Position numbers and translations under genes: made by a program. Source: Alligator mississippiensis (lineage: Eukaryota; Chordata; Crocodylia; Alligatoridae). From it: a stretch of 64,000 nucleotides of DNA. Under the pieces are notes generated by a model. That model searched no databases. It saw only the letters and a list, made by a program, of their open reading frames with translations, and was not told where the DNA came from. The stretch is taken from contig NC_081824.1 in assembly GCF_030867095.1 (NCBI RefSeq), positions 89,087,882 through 89,151,881 of the forward strand, read 5' to 3'. Below, one piece after another: positions 34,711 through 47,984 of the stretch (its first letter is position 1; each line of letters starts with the position of its first letter).

Positions 34711-35707
34711 TTTTTTTTTTTTTTTTTTGTCAGAGGGTCAAACAACATGGTCTCCCTGGTTGGGTTCATCACCCCTGTCACCAGGCAGAGGAGCCTACTG
34801 ACTTTCTTCCAGAACTTTCTGGCATATGCACAGTTGTAGAGCAAGTGGTCAGTCATTTCTGGCCCTGGAAAGTTCTCACTGGGGCATGTTGGGAGCCCCC
34901 AAACTCTCTCCATGATGCACTGTTAGCATTGAGAGTACTCAGTGGACTATCTGCCAGTTGAAGTCCATATGTTCTTTCTGTAGGCCCTTGTTAAAGATCC
35001 TTTCCCACACAGCCTTGGAGATGTTGCTGGGAAGCGCACACAGTGGTGATAATCTCCTTCACCCTCACTACTACTTGCAGCTTGCCGTAGTTCATGAGGG
35101 TCACTGGGGCCTCATTTTTCATCTTGTAGCAGTTGTAGAACTTCTCCAAGCTCTGGCAGTTCCCAAGCCCATGGGAGTCTTCTGGGTGCCCTGAAAATAT
35201 GGAACAAAACATGTCACTTTGGACCATCAAGTATTTTTTCCCAGGTAAACAACAGCACACCTAGAAATTCCTATTTGAGTCAGTTTTGTCTTGTACAGGG
35301 TAGTTCTAGTCAGTTTTTGGGTTTTTTTTTTCCATCTGGAGCCCCCAAAGAAGATACACATGTCCCTTTGGAACCTGCAGATGGTCTGCCATGAGGGTAG
35401 GAAGACCAGTGTTGTGGAAGAAGCCTTGCCTTCATGAGAAACACACACTTACTGACAAGTGCTGTGAACTCTACAGTCCTAGCCTGTGCTTGATTGTGGT
35501 CTTGGTCTTGTCCCAAGTCTCTGGTCTGACAGCTGCGGGTCAAAGTCCAGTCCTAAGATTTTTATCCCCCGCAAGGCAATTACGTTCCTAATTTCTACTA
35601 ACACCAGGGAGGTTTTCTTGCTCACATTCAGTTTTACCCCTGCTATTGCCCCATACGCCTGTGTGGATAGCTTTGTGCTGAAATGGAAAATTCTAAGAGC
35701 ACACATA
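34711..35707 (-). pseudogene. Non-LTR retrotransposon RT C-terminus with Cys-rich finger
   Basis: On the minus strand, GVKLNVSKKTSLVL and GIKILGLDFDP (35540-35650) match the region after the reverse transcriptase active site in L1/Tx1-like LINEs, where SGxKxNxxKS and xxxKxLGxxF occur. Farther down, DFNWQIVH (about 34960), CPSENFPGPEMTDHLLYNCA and FWKKVSRLL (34795-34880) have the layout of the zf-RVT domain: WxxxH, then Cys, then HxxxxC and W. A run of about 20 T's at 34711-34731 is the poly(A) tail of the insertion. The copy is 5'-truncated and has several stops. The clade is uncertain, but the poly(A) tail argues against CR1. Confidence 0.6.
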
Positions 35708-37090
35708 AAGTTAGTTTTAACTCAAGTTTTTAATCAGGACATTTTCTAAGATACCTTTTCAGTTTCATCAAGTTTTAATACAAGCTCCCGTTCTGTTTAA
35801 GAAAGTCAAAACTATCTTACTTTTCATATAAAGGTGTTCCTGCTCTCAGAATAGTCTTTTTAAACTCGATTAATTCTTAAAGGGCATCTTTAAACTTAAA
35901 TAGTCATAAAAGAAGCCATTGTCCTTTTTTTCTTACCAACCTTTAAAAAGGTGGATCTCACATTACAGAGATATGTAGGAAAGATAAGCATTGCCAGAGA
36001 GCTGGTTTCACTGTTACTATATCTATTGTATACTCAGATGGCTGGTTTCATTAGCCAGTCTAGCAAGGTCATTTGATTTAATTATATAGCATTGATATTA
36101 GGAAGTTAGTACAATACAAGCTTTGCATTTAGAGAAACTATTTGCAAATACACATTAAAAGAAGCAGTGCTACTTCAAGCATTTAAGGAGCAACAGAAGT
36201 TTGCACCATCAGGAAGTACCGTGATTTGAAGAGAGGTAATATTATCTATAGTGAGCATCTTTCAACCATCAATATGTTTCTTGGAATGTTTTATGACGTT
36301 GATAGAAGGAAAAAAAAACCTTTTAGTGAGAAAATCTTTACCACCTTTTGAGTAGGTTTAGGAGAAAAAATTCTTTTTTAAATAAAAAGGGATGAAAGGA
36401 GGTCCACTATGAAGCATAGATTAGGACTTTAATAACTTATTCTTATACTCTTTTTTTTTCCCACTTAAGAGAACATTCTTACTTAAAAAAAACCTTCCCC
36501 CGCTTTTCTTTATAAAACATAAATATTTCAAATTTTACTTGAAATGATATCATACTAGCAACTAACTGATGTTTTGTAGAAGCAACAGATATGCTCTCCT
36601 TTTAAAAGATAGTTTATTGGTGGTCTGCTTTTTGACCAAATGGCTCTTGGTTTTCTAATCTGCCATTTGTGGTTTATTATTATTGCAACTAGAGGGTTTT
36701 ATTAAATATTTTACACAATCATGAATCCCAATAACCAAACCTTCTACACATTTCCCAATATAAGACATACAGGGGAGGACTATAAAAAGTTAAAGATAGA
36801 TGGATATTATAAAAACTACTTTAGAGTCCACATAAACATATTTGGGTGCTTTATGGCTGACTGGGTTATAGACTATGACACTTGAGGCTTGTCCTTGTTT
36901 TGCAGAATGCAAAAAATCCTGGAACACCTAAATGATCTTAAACATGTCAGTTAATAAAATAATCATTCAAATATATGCAAGGGTTATATTCTCAAAATGT
37001 GCATATGCAATACATTATTTTGATTTTATTAATAAACTTTTGATATCACTAATGACTTTTGTCTCTGAATTGTTTTTTTGTTTTTTTTTT
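35708..37090. other. No gene seen
   Basis: AT-rich sequence with no recognisable repeat or coding region. Confidence 0.45.
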
Positions 37091-37104
37091 GGGGGGGGGG
37101 GGGG
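37091..37104. repeat. G homopolymer (14) after a T run
   Basis: A T-rich run at 37072-37090 runs directly into 14 G's. It is prone to slippage and assembly error. Confidence 0.9.
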
Positions 37105-40100
37105 AATGCTTCCATTCTCCCACCTGGCCAGTTGGAGGCAGGAATCCAACAGCATGCAGGATCTGAGATTCATCACCCATAAGCAATTAAAATTGAAGTA
37201 GTCAACATATCCCCCAGAATTAAACATTGGAACCAATAACTCCATCAGCTAATCTCTTCATCCACAAACCAGGTTCCTTGCAGCAACCACCCATGTGTGT
37301 ATCCAAGTCTCTTGCCATCTCTCCAATAATTTTAGTAGAATGATGAATCACATCCATTTTATCTGTTCTCTTTTTTTTATTTATTTTTTACTCCAGCAGT
37401 AGGTTATGAGTGGCAAGAAGCTAAAACCCACATAATATATTTTATAATATTATATATCACAAAATAGTATGTCTTAAATCAGTCAGTAATTGTTAAAAGG
37501 GAGAAACCATATTATATGACAATAGCATGTGAATGAGAAAAGTGGCCGGTATATACATATAGCCACCTTTACCAAAGAACAAGGTACCCCTTTGACCCCT
37601 TTGCAGGTATGTCATCCAGGGGAGGCCGTATGCACAAACTAAGAATTAGGCTCAGAAACACACCTCAGATACTTTAACAAGAGCTAACCACTCTGCTAAC
37701 CTCAGTTACGGCAACTCAGTACGGATAAAACAGCTCTTCCAAAACCTAATATATCAATATATTAAACAGCCTTGCTGTCTAAATGAACTTTCATGCATAC
37801 AGTTACATGAATTATGACTTATATATTTATTCCTAAAATATATATCTTAAATTTATCATTTGGATATTAAATATAACAAGCTATATCATCTTAAATTATG
37901 TTGAAATATTGCACTGTAATCTTACATTTGTCTGGTGGAGACAGAAATGCTTAGTTATCAACTCAACAGTCCTTTGAGCAGACCTTCTGAATTAGTGTCA
38001 CAAAGGCAATGGCAACCTAAGCTTAAACCTCGGTCTGATTTTGCTATCCCTGGATTAGCTGTTTGTCTGGAAATGTAATATATCTTAGCACTGCAATTGA
38101 TCATGCCCTCTGGGGACTACTGCCTTCCCAATAAATTGTTGACTTGATATGATTAAATCACTTGACTAATTACGTTAATTTGATAACTTGCTATTAATCA
38201 GTTTTCTTTTGATCTGATTTCTTTGGGTATATTTGATGCTTCTGTTTAATTTGTTTTGTTAATAAAATATACAAGCTTGTAGGTATGCAGAAGTTTGTAT
38301 GCTTCCTTCCCAGAGGTCAAATTCTAAACATGAAGAGCCCGCAAAGTAACAGAATGGTTCAAAACCTTCCCTTTTAGTTCTCATACAACTGGTGCTTGAA
38401 CTGGAATTCTGTTGTTGGGTTGTTTTTTTTTTGGTGAGGGGCGTGGGTCTGGAAGAGAGAGAGAGAAACAGAGGGGACATTTTTCAATTCTTTCAGTAAA
38501 CAACTTGGTTTCTAAAATCTTTTAATGACTTGCCATAGTGAACAGGAACTGATCAAAGTAAAAGTTGATACCACAATAAGTCTATACTTTTAACTTTCTT
38601 CTTTACAGGGAAGTTCATTCATCCACACTTCTAATTCCAATTTCCAGAAAGCTCACTCCTGTTATAACAGAAGGAGTGGGCTGATTTATTTGGTTGAATC
38701 AAGAAACCTGTAGGTCACCCTTTTCAGTAGTCTTCTGATGAATTATCCACACAAATTGTAAGGGTTACCTTAGGTTTAGAAGCCTGTGTTCCATGTAGTA
38801 CTAGAATATCTGCTTCATTACAACAAAAGTATCAATCCTTGTGTAAAATGTATGAGGGTTTTCAAACTTCCAAACACCAAAGTGCAATAAATATCTCCCC
38901 TGCCAAGCCCCCATTAAATATATATATATACCCTGTATTTAAATACAATATTTAGAAAATAGTTGGATTTGGGTGGGAAAATTATTGAACATTCTCAACC
39001 CTGAAGAATGTGAATTGGAGTTCATTTAAAAAAAATGTAAAAGCTTTCTTAGAGGGATAAAGTATTTGTTTGTTTGTTTGTTTCCTGAATCCTTATACAA
39101 TAATATGGCTGTACCCCAGTCAAACACATTTCTTCAGCAAAGCATGGAAAACAGATTTGTGAAGAATGTATAGTGAATGTATAAAACTTGCTAGATAGGA
39201 CAGTTTCCATTAAATTATAACAAAACCTCATGATCTGCAAGAGTTAAGCTGCTTAAGTTAATTTGTAGCTTGTCCTAAAACATCTGGATCACAAAATAAA
39301 AAGTGAGATTTATATTTAAAAAGTGACAGTATTATTTGTTCAAAAAATGCAAAAGACAGTTGCAGTTATTTACAGCTAATATTAATGTGGATTTGCACAT
39401 ATCCATCAGAGAACTCTACTCAGGATGGAATTGTGTATAAATATTCAGTCTTAAAAGTTAAGAGATGTAAGAAAGAAAAGAGGCAGCAAAGGTAAAGCTT
39501 TAACTGCTCCAGTTTTTTTACAATTTTGGAGATACCCATTATACTATATGTACAATTTAAAGATGTCTACTTCACAGTCAAATCATTCTGTAATCTCATC
39601 ATTGTTTGAATCCTGCACAGATAACTGCCAGCTATCATCTGGCATATGGGATTACTATTGCAGTCCATATGCTTTGTAACAGTTGGTGCTCAAATGAGAA
39701 TTTGCAAAGTCAAATAAGACTGTGGCCCAGGAAACAGAGCCTAATTATTAGCAGCTATAACAAGCTGTAGGTTCTCATTCAAAATATTTTCTTGTTAGTA
39801 TTTTTAAGTGAATTTTATTGCCCTGCTGTCCAGCTTCAAAATGTGCTAAGAGGACAGCCCTACGTGGGTGCAATATGCTTTTGACGCAGGTAAGATTGAG
39901 TTGGTATTCTATACATCAGGTTTTTTATCTAACCCATGTTTTATAATGTTAATTGTACACACTTTCAGTGTATACGATGTGTTCATGAATCTGTCGCCCA
40001 GTTTTCAAAGTACTGAGCACCCAGAGTTCTCACCAAAGTCAGTGGGTATAAGATGATCAATATTACAATCCAGTCCACTACAACCATTTATAATTATTAG

Positions 40101-43100
40101 TAATTAGCAAGCAGAGCCAAGCACCTGGAGTCTCACATCCTGCCAGGTAAACTCCTTCTGGGTAGTCTGCTTATTTTCTGCAGTTTGGGATCTTTATGGC
40201 ACACACTCACACACATTTCTTCTCCAGCATCATGCTTTTCAAAGTTTGATGCTATCAGTTTTTGATACCTTCTGAGAATCCAGTTGCTTGCACGCATTCC
40301 CCCCACTTCACCCACTCTACATTCCTAGTTTAATCACTTTGGGAACAAGAAAAGGAAAAAAAATAATGAACTTGGCAAAGGCATTTCTTAGCCACCAGAA
40401 CTTTATCCTTAATATATTCAAGAGTTACAGAGCTTTGACAAAACTGAAATCTTGATGTGCACCCCCTGTTCATCATGTTTGATCCAACCCCTTCTTACAA
40501 ACCTGAGGTTTTTCAGGTTTAGCACAACCTTCTGAAATATCTCCTACATGTACTGATAATGGGTGCCCTAGTCAGAGCAACAGCCCACTTAATGATTTTC
40601 TATACCGTGTGCTCCTACCTGTTATGTTTCACTGCCCCCTATTACCCACCTTTTCGTACAACTCCACATCTGGGGATTAAAATGTGTATATGTCACCAAC
40701 TTGAAGAATATTACAGCTGCATAGTTAAATTGAAATATGATTTTAAAAAATATTCTATCAGCTAAGCCTGAAACAGAGAAGCCTATCAGCATGATCTTAT
40801 TTTTTTAAAGAAAATATCTCAAACGATATATTTCAAGAGACAACCATAGTTGAGGGCCAGATTGCAGTCTTCACAGCTTCTCAATAATAGTCCTTCCATT
40901 AAGCACTTTTTTTTTGGGTAGGAAATGTCTTTTGAACAAATTATAATAGGCTTGTCTCAGACACACATAACTTGATATTGACATATCCCACTGGCACTCC
41001 TCTTCCAATCAGAAAATCTTACCATTAAGCTTTAAAGTGAACTCCCCTATGCCTATTGCTACAAATGAATGTTTTAACTGTGACAGCAGGATCAGGTCAC
41101 TAATCCTTGAAGGAACAGAACATAATGGCTAGGGAAAAATATATCTGTTATCTTCTGTTTTCTTCAAAGAACCAGCTGGCATGATTTGGAGTGTTATAAT
41201 ACCATGTCAGAAAAAAAAAAAAATAAGCAAGAGGCTTTAAAGCTTCCTAAGTAAAACAAGCAGCAACTGAATTGACAGTTACACTCTGATAAAAGGTTTT
41301 ACATGAACAGTTTGATGGAAAAAGAATTCAAAGTCGGCACCACCTGCATCAGCCATCATTTCCCTTTGCTCCCATGGTAGCCAGAATACAGCCTTGAAGC
41401 TCAGGTACTAAAAGAGCACGGCCAACAGTTGCCCAAAAAGATCTGTTCTAACATGCAATGCGAAAGACCAACTGAACAAAAAAGGATTGGATAGAAATCT
41501 GATTGATCAAGATGGTACGTTCCACAATGAAACCTACAAACCTTCTTTTTTTTTTAAATAGGAGAGTTACATTTTGTTCCATATTGTTTAGATGTAGATC
41601 TTAATCCTCTGGCATGTTATTGGAGTGGTTGAGGCACAGGCATAATGATGTGGCTGTGTTCCTGACACAGTAACCACACACAGGGGTAATGGTGACTTCT
41701 GGTTGCCACGAGAGGTGGCATGATCATGCAGCTGCAGCAGCAACCATTTTTTTCTGTCCTGCCTACCCTCCAGTGCCTAGGGGGGTTTCCCTGGTCACTC
41801 CACCTTAGTTACCCCACTGCATTCTAGCTTAGGAAGAAAAACAGTTATCACTGGTATAATTAAACTGGTATTTGGTGAAATATATTCACCTATCTAATGA
41901 TGCCTCTGTTTTCATCTTCATCTGCAAATGTCACCATATTTGTAATATTAAGTTTATAATTTCTCAGAACTTTCCCTAATGTTTCTTGTGAGACTTATTT
42001 TCTGGGAAATAGACATAGGATCCTGATAAAAGCTCTCAGATGCAAGGAATCAGCCGGGACATAAACTGCATTGCCTCATCCAGAGGTTACTCCAGGTAGT
42101 AGATTTGCAAAGCTTTTCCCCTATCTGTGTGTAGGCATGACCCATTAAAAAGTTAGGTCCTAACTTCAAAAATATAACATCTACATAATTGGATTAAACA
42201 GTGAAAACTGGAATAGCTAAATCTGAAACAGAGAAGCCAGTCACCATGGAATTTTTCTTAAGAAATGTCTCAAACTTTATATGCGGTGGACCAATGACAG
42301 GAGAAGAATGTGGCCTAGGGACATGTAAATATCTCCACATGTCACTTTTCAGTAAGCCTGCAGGCTAAATGACAATACCAGGCACCTGGAGTTGTGTCGA
42401 TAGGTTTCTGACAGAAATAAAACATGGCAATGTACATATCTCCTCTGTGTCTTCTCTGTCAGAAGTCCAGTATGTCACTCTGCAAAGGTTGGGGAAGGAA
42501 AGCTTTAAATAAGTACCAGCACCACCAACAGCTTTTAAATATGTTCTCTGAAGAATACTCTGAGCAATAATGAAAACAACATGCTTGATTTCTAATGGTT
42601 TTATGTTGGCTAGGAACAATTACACTGTAGACTGCATTTATTTGAATGGGATGTATTTTTCTTATGGCAGAAGGGTAGCTCAACTATTTAATGGCAGTCA
42701 TTTATTCAGTGTCCAGTATTCTAGTCTCAGTGCAACAGCAACCTCATCAATATTTTTAGACAATCATTTCTTTAGTAACATGCAACACCAAATGGATTCC
42801 TAAGATTCTACCATTCCCGAAATCAAGAAAGAGAAATGACGAAATCTCTGGAGAAACAGTTCCCTAGTAATGAACACGACTGGGTTTCAGCTTGCTAGCT
42901 TTCCAAGTTCTGGTATTAAAGAAAAGAAAATATTATCATTCTGTTTGTTCTGAGGGGCTGCTGGAGAATAAAAACATCAGCTGAGTCACAAAGAATGAGA
43001 GTCTGTATTTTTTTACTACAGATGGTAAAACAGTTAACATTGTGTTTTGGTATTATTTTGTAGAATAGTTGCATATACTGGTAGGCCTGCTCTCTATTTA

Positions 43101-43424
43101 TATATATTTGGTATGAAAGATTGGATTTCACAGTCCTTACATACTCCTTTAGCCAAATGTTTACATAGCTTTTAAATTTCTTTTTTGAAGAAGTTTCTTC
43201 AATCTTCTGGACCCAATTTCCCCCAAATGCCTTCCCTGTTAGTTTCTTCACCTGCCCCTTTGTCTCCCCAGTACTTTTTGACAAGGGCTAGACTTTAACC
43301 AAGGAAGCCCTGATTGGTAATTGCCAATAAAACATGTTTAACTTCATTTGTGTTGCCTGATCTTTATCAGAAGTGTGGGTCCCATAGTTACTTCGGAAAC
43401 TTGTCTTTACATACCATTAGGTGG
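37105..43424. other. Long AT-rich stretch with almost no recognisable elements
   Basis: I see no coding exon, LINE, LTR or DNA transposon signature across more than 6 kb. There is only a (TTTG)n run (39064-39083), a few A or T homopolymers and one GC-richer patch (41640-41830). That patch recalls the unclassified blocks near 15030 and 19780. In a window otherwise full of transposons, this depletion could mean old single-copy DNA, perhaps with conserved non-coding elements, which cannot be judged from one sequence. Confidence 0.4.
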
Positions 43425-43476
43425 TAACTACATCAACAAACAAAGCCAAATCGATGTTTGTTTGTTGATGTAGTTA
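43425..43476. repeat. Perfect hairpin, 20-bp stem, 12-base loop
   Basis: TAACTACATCAACAAACAAA at 43425-43444 is exactly complementary to TTTGTTTGTTGATGTAGTTA at 43457-43476. The loop GCCAAATCGATG lies between. Partial echoes of GTTGATG(C/A)...TATGTAAC follow at 43490-43525. No terminal duplication or RNA-gene signature was found. Confidence 0.95.
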
Positions 43477-44464
43477 TGTAACATAATAAATGTTGATGCA
43501 TGTATGTAACAAAGCTATGTTGATGATAATTTTGATGATGTATATACATAAATTCTAATAATAATATATATTATTCAATGTTCTCTTCTTAAACCTGTAA
43601 GTTACTGTAAGTTATGTGATTTTCCGAGCTGAGGATCTTTGGTATTATATTTATTAGTTTGTAGAATGTAGATCGATTCTATAGTGCTTACCCAGTTTTC
43701 AATAAAATAAATCATTCTTGCTGGGAAAGAAAGATATAAATTCTACATCTCTGCACCAGTATATCCTACTATGTTCTGGATTTAAATCAGCTTTAATTTT
43801 CTCTATCAAGTGCACACAAGAGTGCAAGTAAAATGCACTGAATAGAATGACCTTTTGCTGCTTTAGCCACATCCACTCCCCAACCAGTCTATCCACTGTT
43901 ATAGCAGAAAGATTTCCCGCTAGCTTCACGCTGACATGGCCTCACTTCTCAGGAGACCTTTTGCCCAAGGTTAAATGGGCAGAAGCTTGGATAAATCTTG
44001 GCTTTATTCAGGCAAAAACCATTTATATACAAATGTAGTTGTATATGAGCAAGGACTTATCTAATGTGATTAAGTGTTGTATATTGTTTATAACTCTTTT
44101 ATTATTGTGCAATAAACATCTGATTTAGAGCTCTTAAATATTAAAAGCAGGAGAACAATCTATCCTCATACTTCAGGATATAAACTGTATACTGATTAGG
44201 AAGAGGCAATTTTTCCCAATGGTACAGCACTAGGTGATTTACAAGGCATATAATTTAGATGGGTTTTGCTTTCCCTCAAAATAATAACCTGTTATTTTTA
44301 TAACAATAGAGACCAAAATAAAATGATGGGCAATGTACACATGTGGAAAACATAGGCACTTATTCAAAACTACACCAGAAAAACAAATGGAGATGGTAGG
44401 AAAGGAATGCAGGAACTAAATGGCCAGGGTTTGTTCCAAGGGTAACTGATCCATCAGGCTAGAG
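43477..44464. other. No gene seen
   Basis: AT-rich; includes variants of GTTGATG...TATGTAAC just after the hairpin. No gene signature. Confidence 0.4.
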
Positions 44465-44942
44465 CAGTGGTCACCAACCGGTCAATCATGGCTGACCAAT
44501 CAATTGTGATCAACTGGTCAATCATGGAATCTCTTGGAGTCTATCTAAAGCTAGGCTGAGAACACATGTGCATCCATGCATGCACCCTACCCCCAGCCTA
44601 GCAGGTCAATCTTTGGAGGAGGGAAGGGGCAGGGGGCAGATCAAGGCACCCACAGTGAGGGACAGAGTGCCACAGAGGCAGGAGCAGGGGTAAGGTAAGT
44701 GGGGTACTGCCCAGGTGGGTCATGGGAGGATTAAGCCTGGATAGCTGGTCCAGGGGGCACAGGGGGAAGGGGCATTCCCATCACTGTGTGCAACCTACTG
44801 GAGGCCCCTGGAGGCATGTGCCCTGCCATCTGTTTGCAGTGGAGGCAGTTGCCATTGCAGGCTGAGCTTTGTGCCCCATGCCCCATTGCAGCTGACCCAG
44901 GAGTGGCCTGGCATCACATACAGGATGTATGGAGATGGTAGG

Positions 44943-44988
44943 AAAGGATCACATATAGGATCTGGAAAGGATCACATACAGGATCTGG
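44943..44988. repeat. 23-bp tandem duplication at a CR1 insertion edge
   Basis: AAAGGATCACATATAGGATC plus TGG occurs at 44943-44965. It recurs with one change at 44966-44988, at the 5' edge of the nested CR1 fragment. Confidence 0.85.
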
Positions 44989-45169
44989 AACCAACTTCCA
45001 AGTGAAGTGGTGATGGCTCCTACCCTGGGGGTCTTTAAGAAGCGGTTCGATGCCTACCTGGCTGGGGTCATTTGAGACCAGTTTTCCTCCTGCCTGGGCA
45101 GGGGGTCAGACTTGAAGATCTACAAGGTCCCTTCTGGCCCTACTTCTATGATTTTATGATTTTATGATA
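44980..45169 (+). mobile_element. CR1 3' end nested in the hAT element
   Basis: GGATCTGGAACCAACTTCCA, then GTCTTTAAGAAGCGG and AAGGTCCCTTCTGGCCCTAC, and three ATTTTATG-type terminal repeats ending at 45169. It encodes the last part of ORF2 (WNQLPSEVV-like, then VFKKRFDAYLAGV). It is a 5'-truncated insertion, younger than its hAT host element. Confidence 0.85.
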
Positions 45170-45988
45170 CATCCAGCCTCCAGGCAGACAGGGGATGAGG
45201 CTCAGCCCAGCGGTGGGACACATGTGGCATTAAGCCACTCCCAGACCAGCTACAATGAGACTTGGGGTGCAAACCCCAGCCCACAATGGCAGACACTGCT
45301 GGCATGCACAGATATGCACATGCCCCCCCCCCCCCAAAAAAAAATGCCTAGAGCATGAGTGGCTGCAGCAGCTGTTGGGGAGGAAGAGGGGATGGCATAG
45401 GGGCAGGCTCTGCACAGCTGGGGCAGGGCAGAGCATGGGACAGAGCTGTGAGCAGCTCATCCAGGTGTCATGAGTGCATGCCCCCACATCCCTATACCCC
45501 CTGGGTGAGCCACTCTTGGCGCTGTCCCATGCCCGACCCATCCCTGGCTGTGCAGGGCCTGCCCCTGCCCTATCCCCACTCCCTCCCACACTGCTGTGGG
45601 GTGGGAATAGATCGAGGCCCCAGTGGTGAGGAGGGAGCAGGGCACAGGCAGGAGCAGGGGATGGGGGTAGTGGAGGACAAGCAGAAAGTCAGGGGGCATG
45701 TGGCCCCCAGGTCTCTGGTGGCCACTCCCTACTCACCACTAGGGAATCGATCTGCCCCCGCCATGGGCCTTTCCTCTTCCCCTACCCATTCCCCAACAGA
45801 CTTACCTGCTGGGGGCAGGTGCACCCCAAATATTTTTTTCTCCCTCTGCCTTGATCTCCTCTCCCCTTCCCTCCCCACAGACTGACCTGTGAGGGTGGGG
45901 TCAGGGGAAGACAGTGGCACAGGGTAGCTCTTGGGTTACTTTTTAATACAACAAGCGATCTCCTACTTAAAAAGGTTAGAGACCACTG

Positions 45989-47984
45989 GACTAGAGTGAT
46001 AGATCTTGATTGAACTGATTTGCAAATGGTTCTCTCTGCTGTAATCACCCTCAGAAAAATGTTTGGTTTTGTTGAAAAACTGGAAAATTTCAACCCAATA
46101 TCACAAGCTTCTGTTGGAAAAACCTAAAGAAAACAATTCAGTTTGTTAAACCAAATCCAAAACTTTTAGTTTGGAATCAGTTTGAGGTTATAATATGTTT
46201 GTCTACATTAGTAGAGTCCAACCTGGGGGTATGTCTCAGGTTTTTATTATCCTGTTCAGTTTTATGAGCTAGGCATTCTGGCCATATTACATTTTCTGTG
46301 TCTACTTCTTAGGAGAAGTAGATCTGTAAGCCATTAATTTTGAGATTGTACATATACTTAAATCTCCATGAATACATTTTATATAGATAAAGTGGAGGGC
46401 AGGAAGAACAGAACCATGTGGCCATGGTCCAAAGGCCAAGTATTTGGCCCATGGGCCATTGTGCTTAAGTAAGACATATCAGTTTCTGTAGCCAACTACA
46501 CACACGGAAGTAATATGGTTAGCATTATGTCCACCTACCTTTGACTCAGAAGCTTGGATGACCAGATGACAAACTTGACCATTCTTAAAAACCTGGGGTG
46601 CCCCCGTATAAAGCAGAGGAAAAGGAAGAAGACCTGTCCAAAGGGATGCAGAAAGACTGATCCAAATTATATGAAGAGAACAAGGAGCACAGAGAATCCA
46701 AAGAAAAAAAAATGAACATAGTGCCAAGAAGAGTGAAGATGGATTAGACTCCCTGAGATCGATATAGTAGAGTGTCACTAGGAACCTAATTTGTATAGCT
46801 CAGTGCTGGTGGCTTCATGCCAAGTGACATGGACAACTGAGGTTTTGCCCTAAAGTAATATGTGAGCTCCCCTCCCAGGTCTGCACATGCTCCTACTTCC
46901 AACTGTGTTTTACAATGATGCTGGAGCTTATTAGCATCCCAGCCCTCATTTGAAAATAGTCTTGGAATCTAGATAGCCAGTAAGTCTATAGTAACAAAAT
47001 AGGAATTTTCCAGATAACCTGCATTTAGTAAAAAAGGATTAATAGGTTATTTATAGCAGATGCACGTAGTGCAGTATGCAATGCTTGCATGCACGTTATT
47101 TGTTATGTCAGCTATTCTGTACTAATGCATATGACATTGCATGATAAACTAATTTTCTTCCTTTGAATGAACGCTAGAGAATGTGGATAAAAAAAAAAAA
47201 TGCATTCTGTATCAATCTTGAATGCTATAGCTATGTTAATCACATTTTATTCTTCTAAGCATTAATGAGCAAATGTATAAACATAACTCCCTATTTTACT
47301 GATATGCTTAAATTAAGCTTTAACAGGAAGCAAAAGACTTCCAAATTCCATCAACAAATGCAGTTTAGTACCCCTAATTAAAATGCATATGCTATAAGGA
47401 AATTAGCCTGAACATATACATATACACACAATCATATTTTGAAGCTCCTTCAATATAATTAACTCTTAAATCTCTATTAGCAGCAGTAGGCAACTCTGAA
47501 CTACTTAATGATTCAGTTACTTCACTCTGATCAATCTTGAATAGTACTCTACTTTGGGGGCAGTTCTATTATTAAATCTGCTTCTACAATGCCCTTCCAC
47601 CCTTTTCCCACTGGTTATTTGCCTCTTCACCTCTCAAGCATGTTCTGTAAACTAACTCTCTTGGATAAAAGTAGTTTATACATCACCTACTGTACTGTTC
47701 CCTTTGGGCTGCAACATGCTATTAAAATACAAAGTGAGATTTCACTCAGAGTACTTGAAAGGTAAAAAAAAAGTTGTAAATGAGTAATAGTAAAAGATTT
47801 TATTTCTTTGAATAAGCATTGGCAGTTGGGTTTTATTCCTCCAACCATAATTACCTTTTAGAACACTCATCAGCTCCACCCCTGCCTATTTCCAAGTGGT
47901 CTCCTTTCAAGCTAAAGAAGTCTAATTCACGGGACATTCTGCTCCAGCAAAGAAGGACCACCACTCATCTGTCTGCTCCTAATA
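45989..47984. other. No gene seen
   Basis: AT-rich. I see no exon or classified transposon. A few A runs are present (47168-47202, 47764-47772). Confidence 0.4.

Larger units (their letters stand above)
44465..45988. mobile_element. hAT non-autonomous element (1,524 bp)
   Basis: The ends are CAGTGGTCACCAACC and GGTTAGAGACCACTG, the well-known hAT terminal inverted repeat type (CAGTGGTTCTCAACC). They are flanked by GGCTAGAG (44457-44464) and GACTAGAG (45989-45996), an 8-bp target-site duplication with one mismatch, as hAT requires. The interior is GC-rich, with no transposase. The length is inflated by a CR1 3' end inserted at 44980-45169. Open frames over 45230-45900 on both strands look compositional. 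A C13-A9 run lies at 45323-45344. Confidence 0.9.

Noticed and set aside
34707..34913. Assigning this fragment to CR1
   Set aside because: It ends in a long poly(A) tail, not in ATTCTATG-type repeats, and has a zf-RVT-like Cys/His layout that CR1 lacks.
45230..45885. Open frames of 119-176 codons inside the hAT element
   Set aside because: They lack transposase motifs and appear on both strands in GC-rich DNA, so I treat them as compositional.
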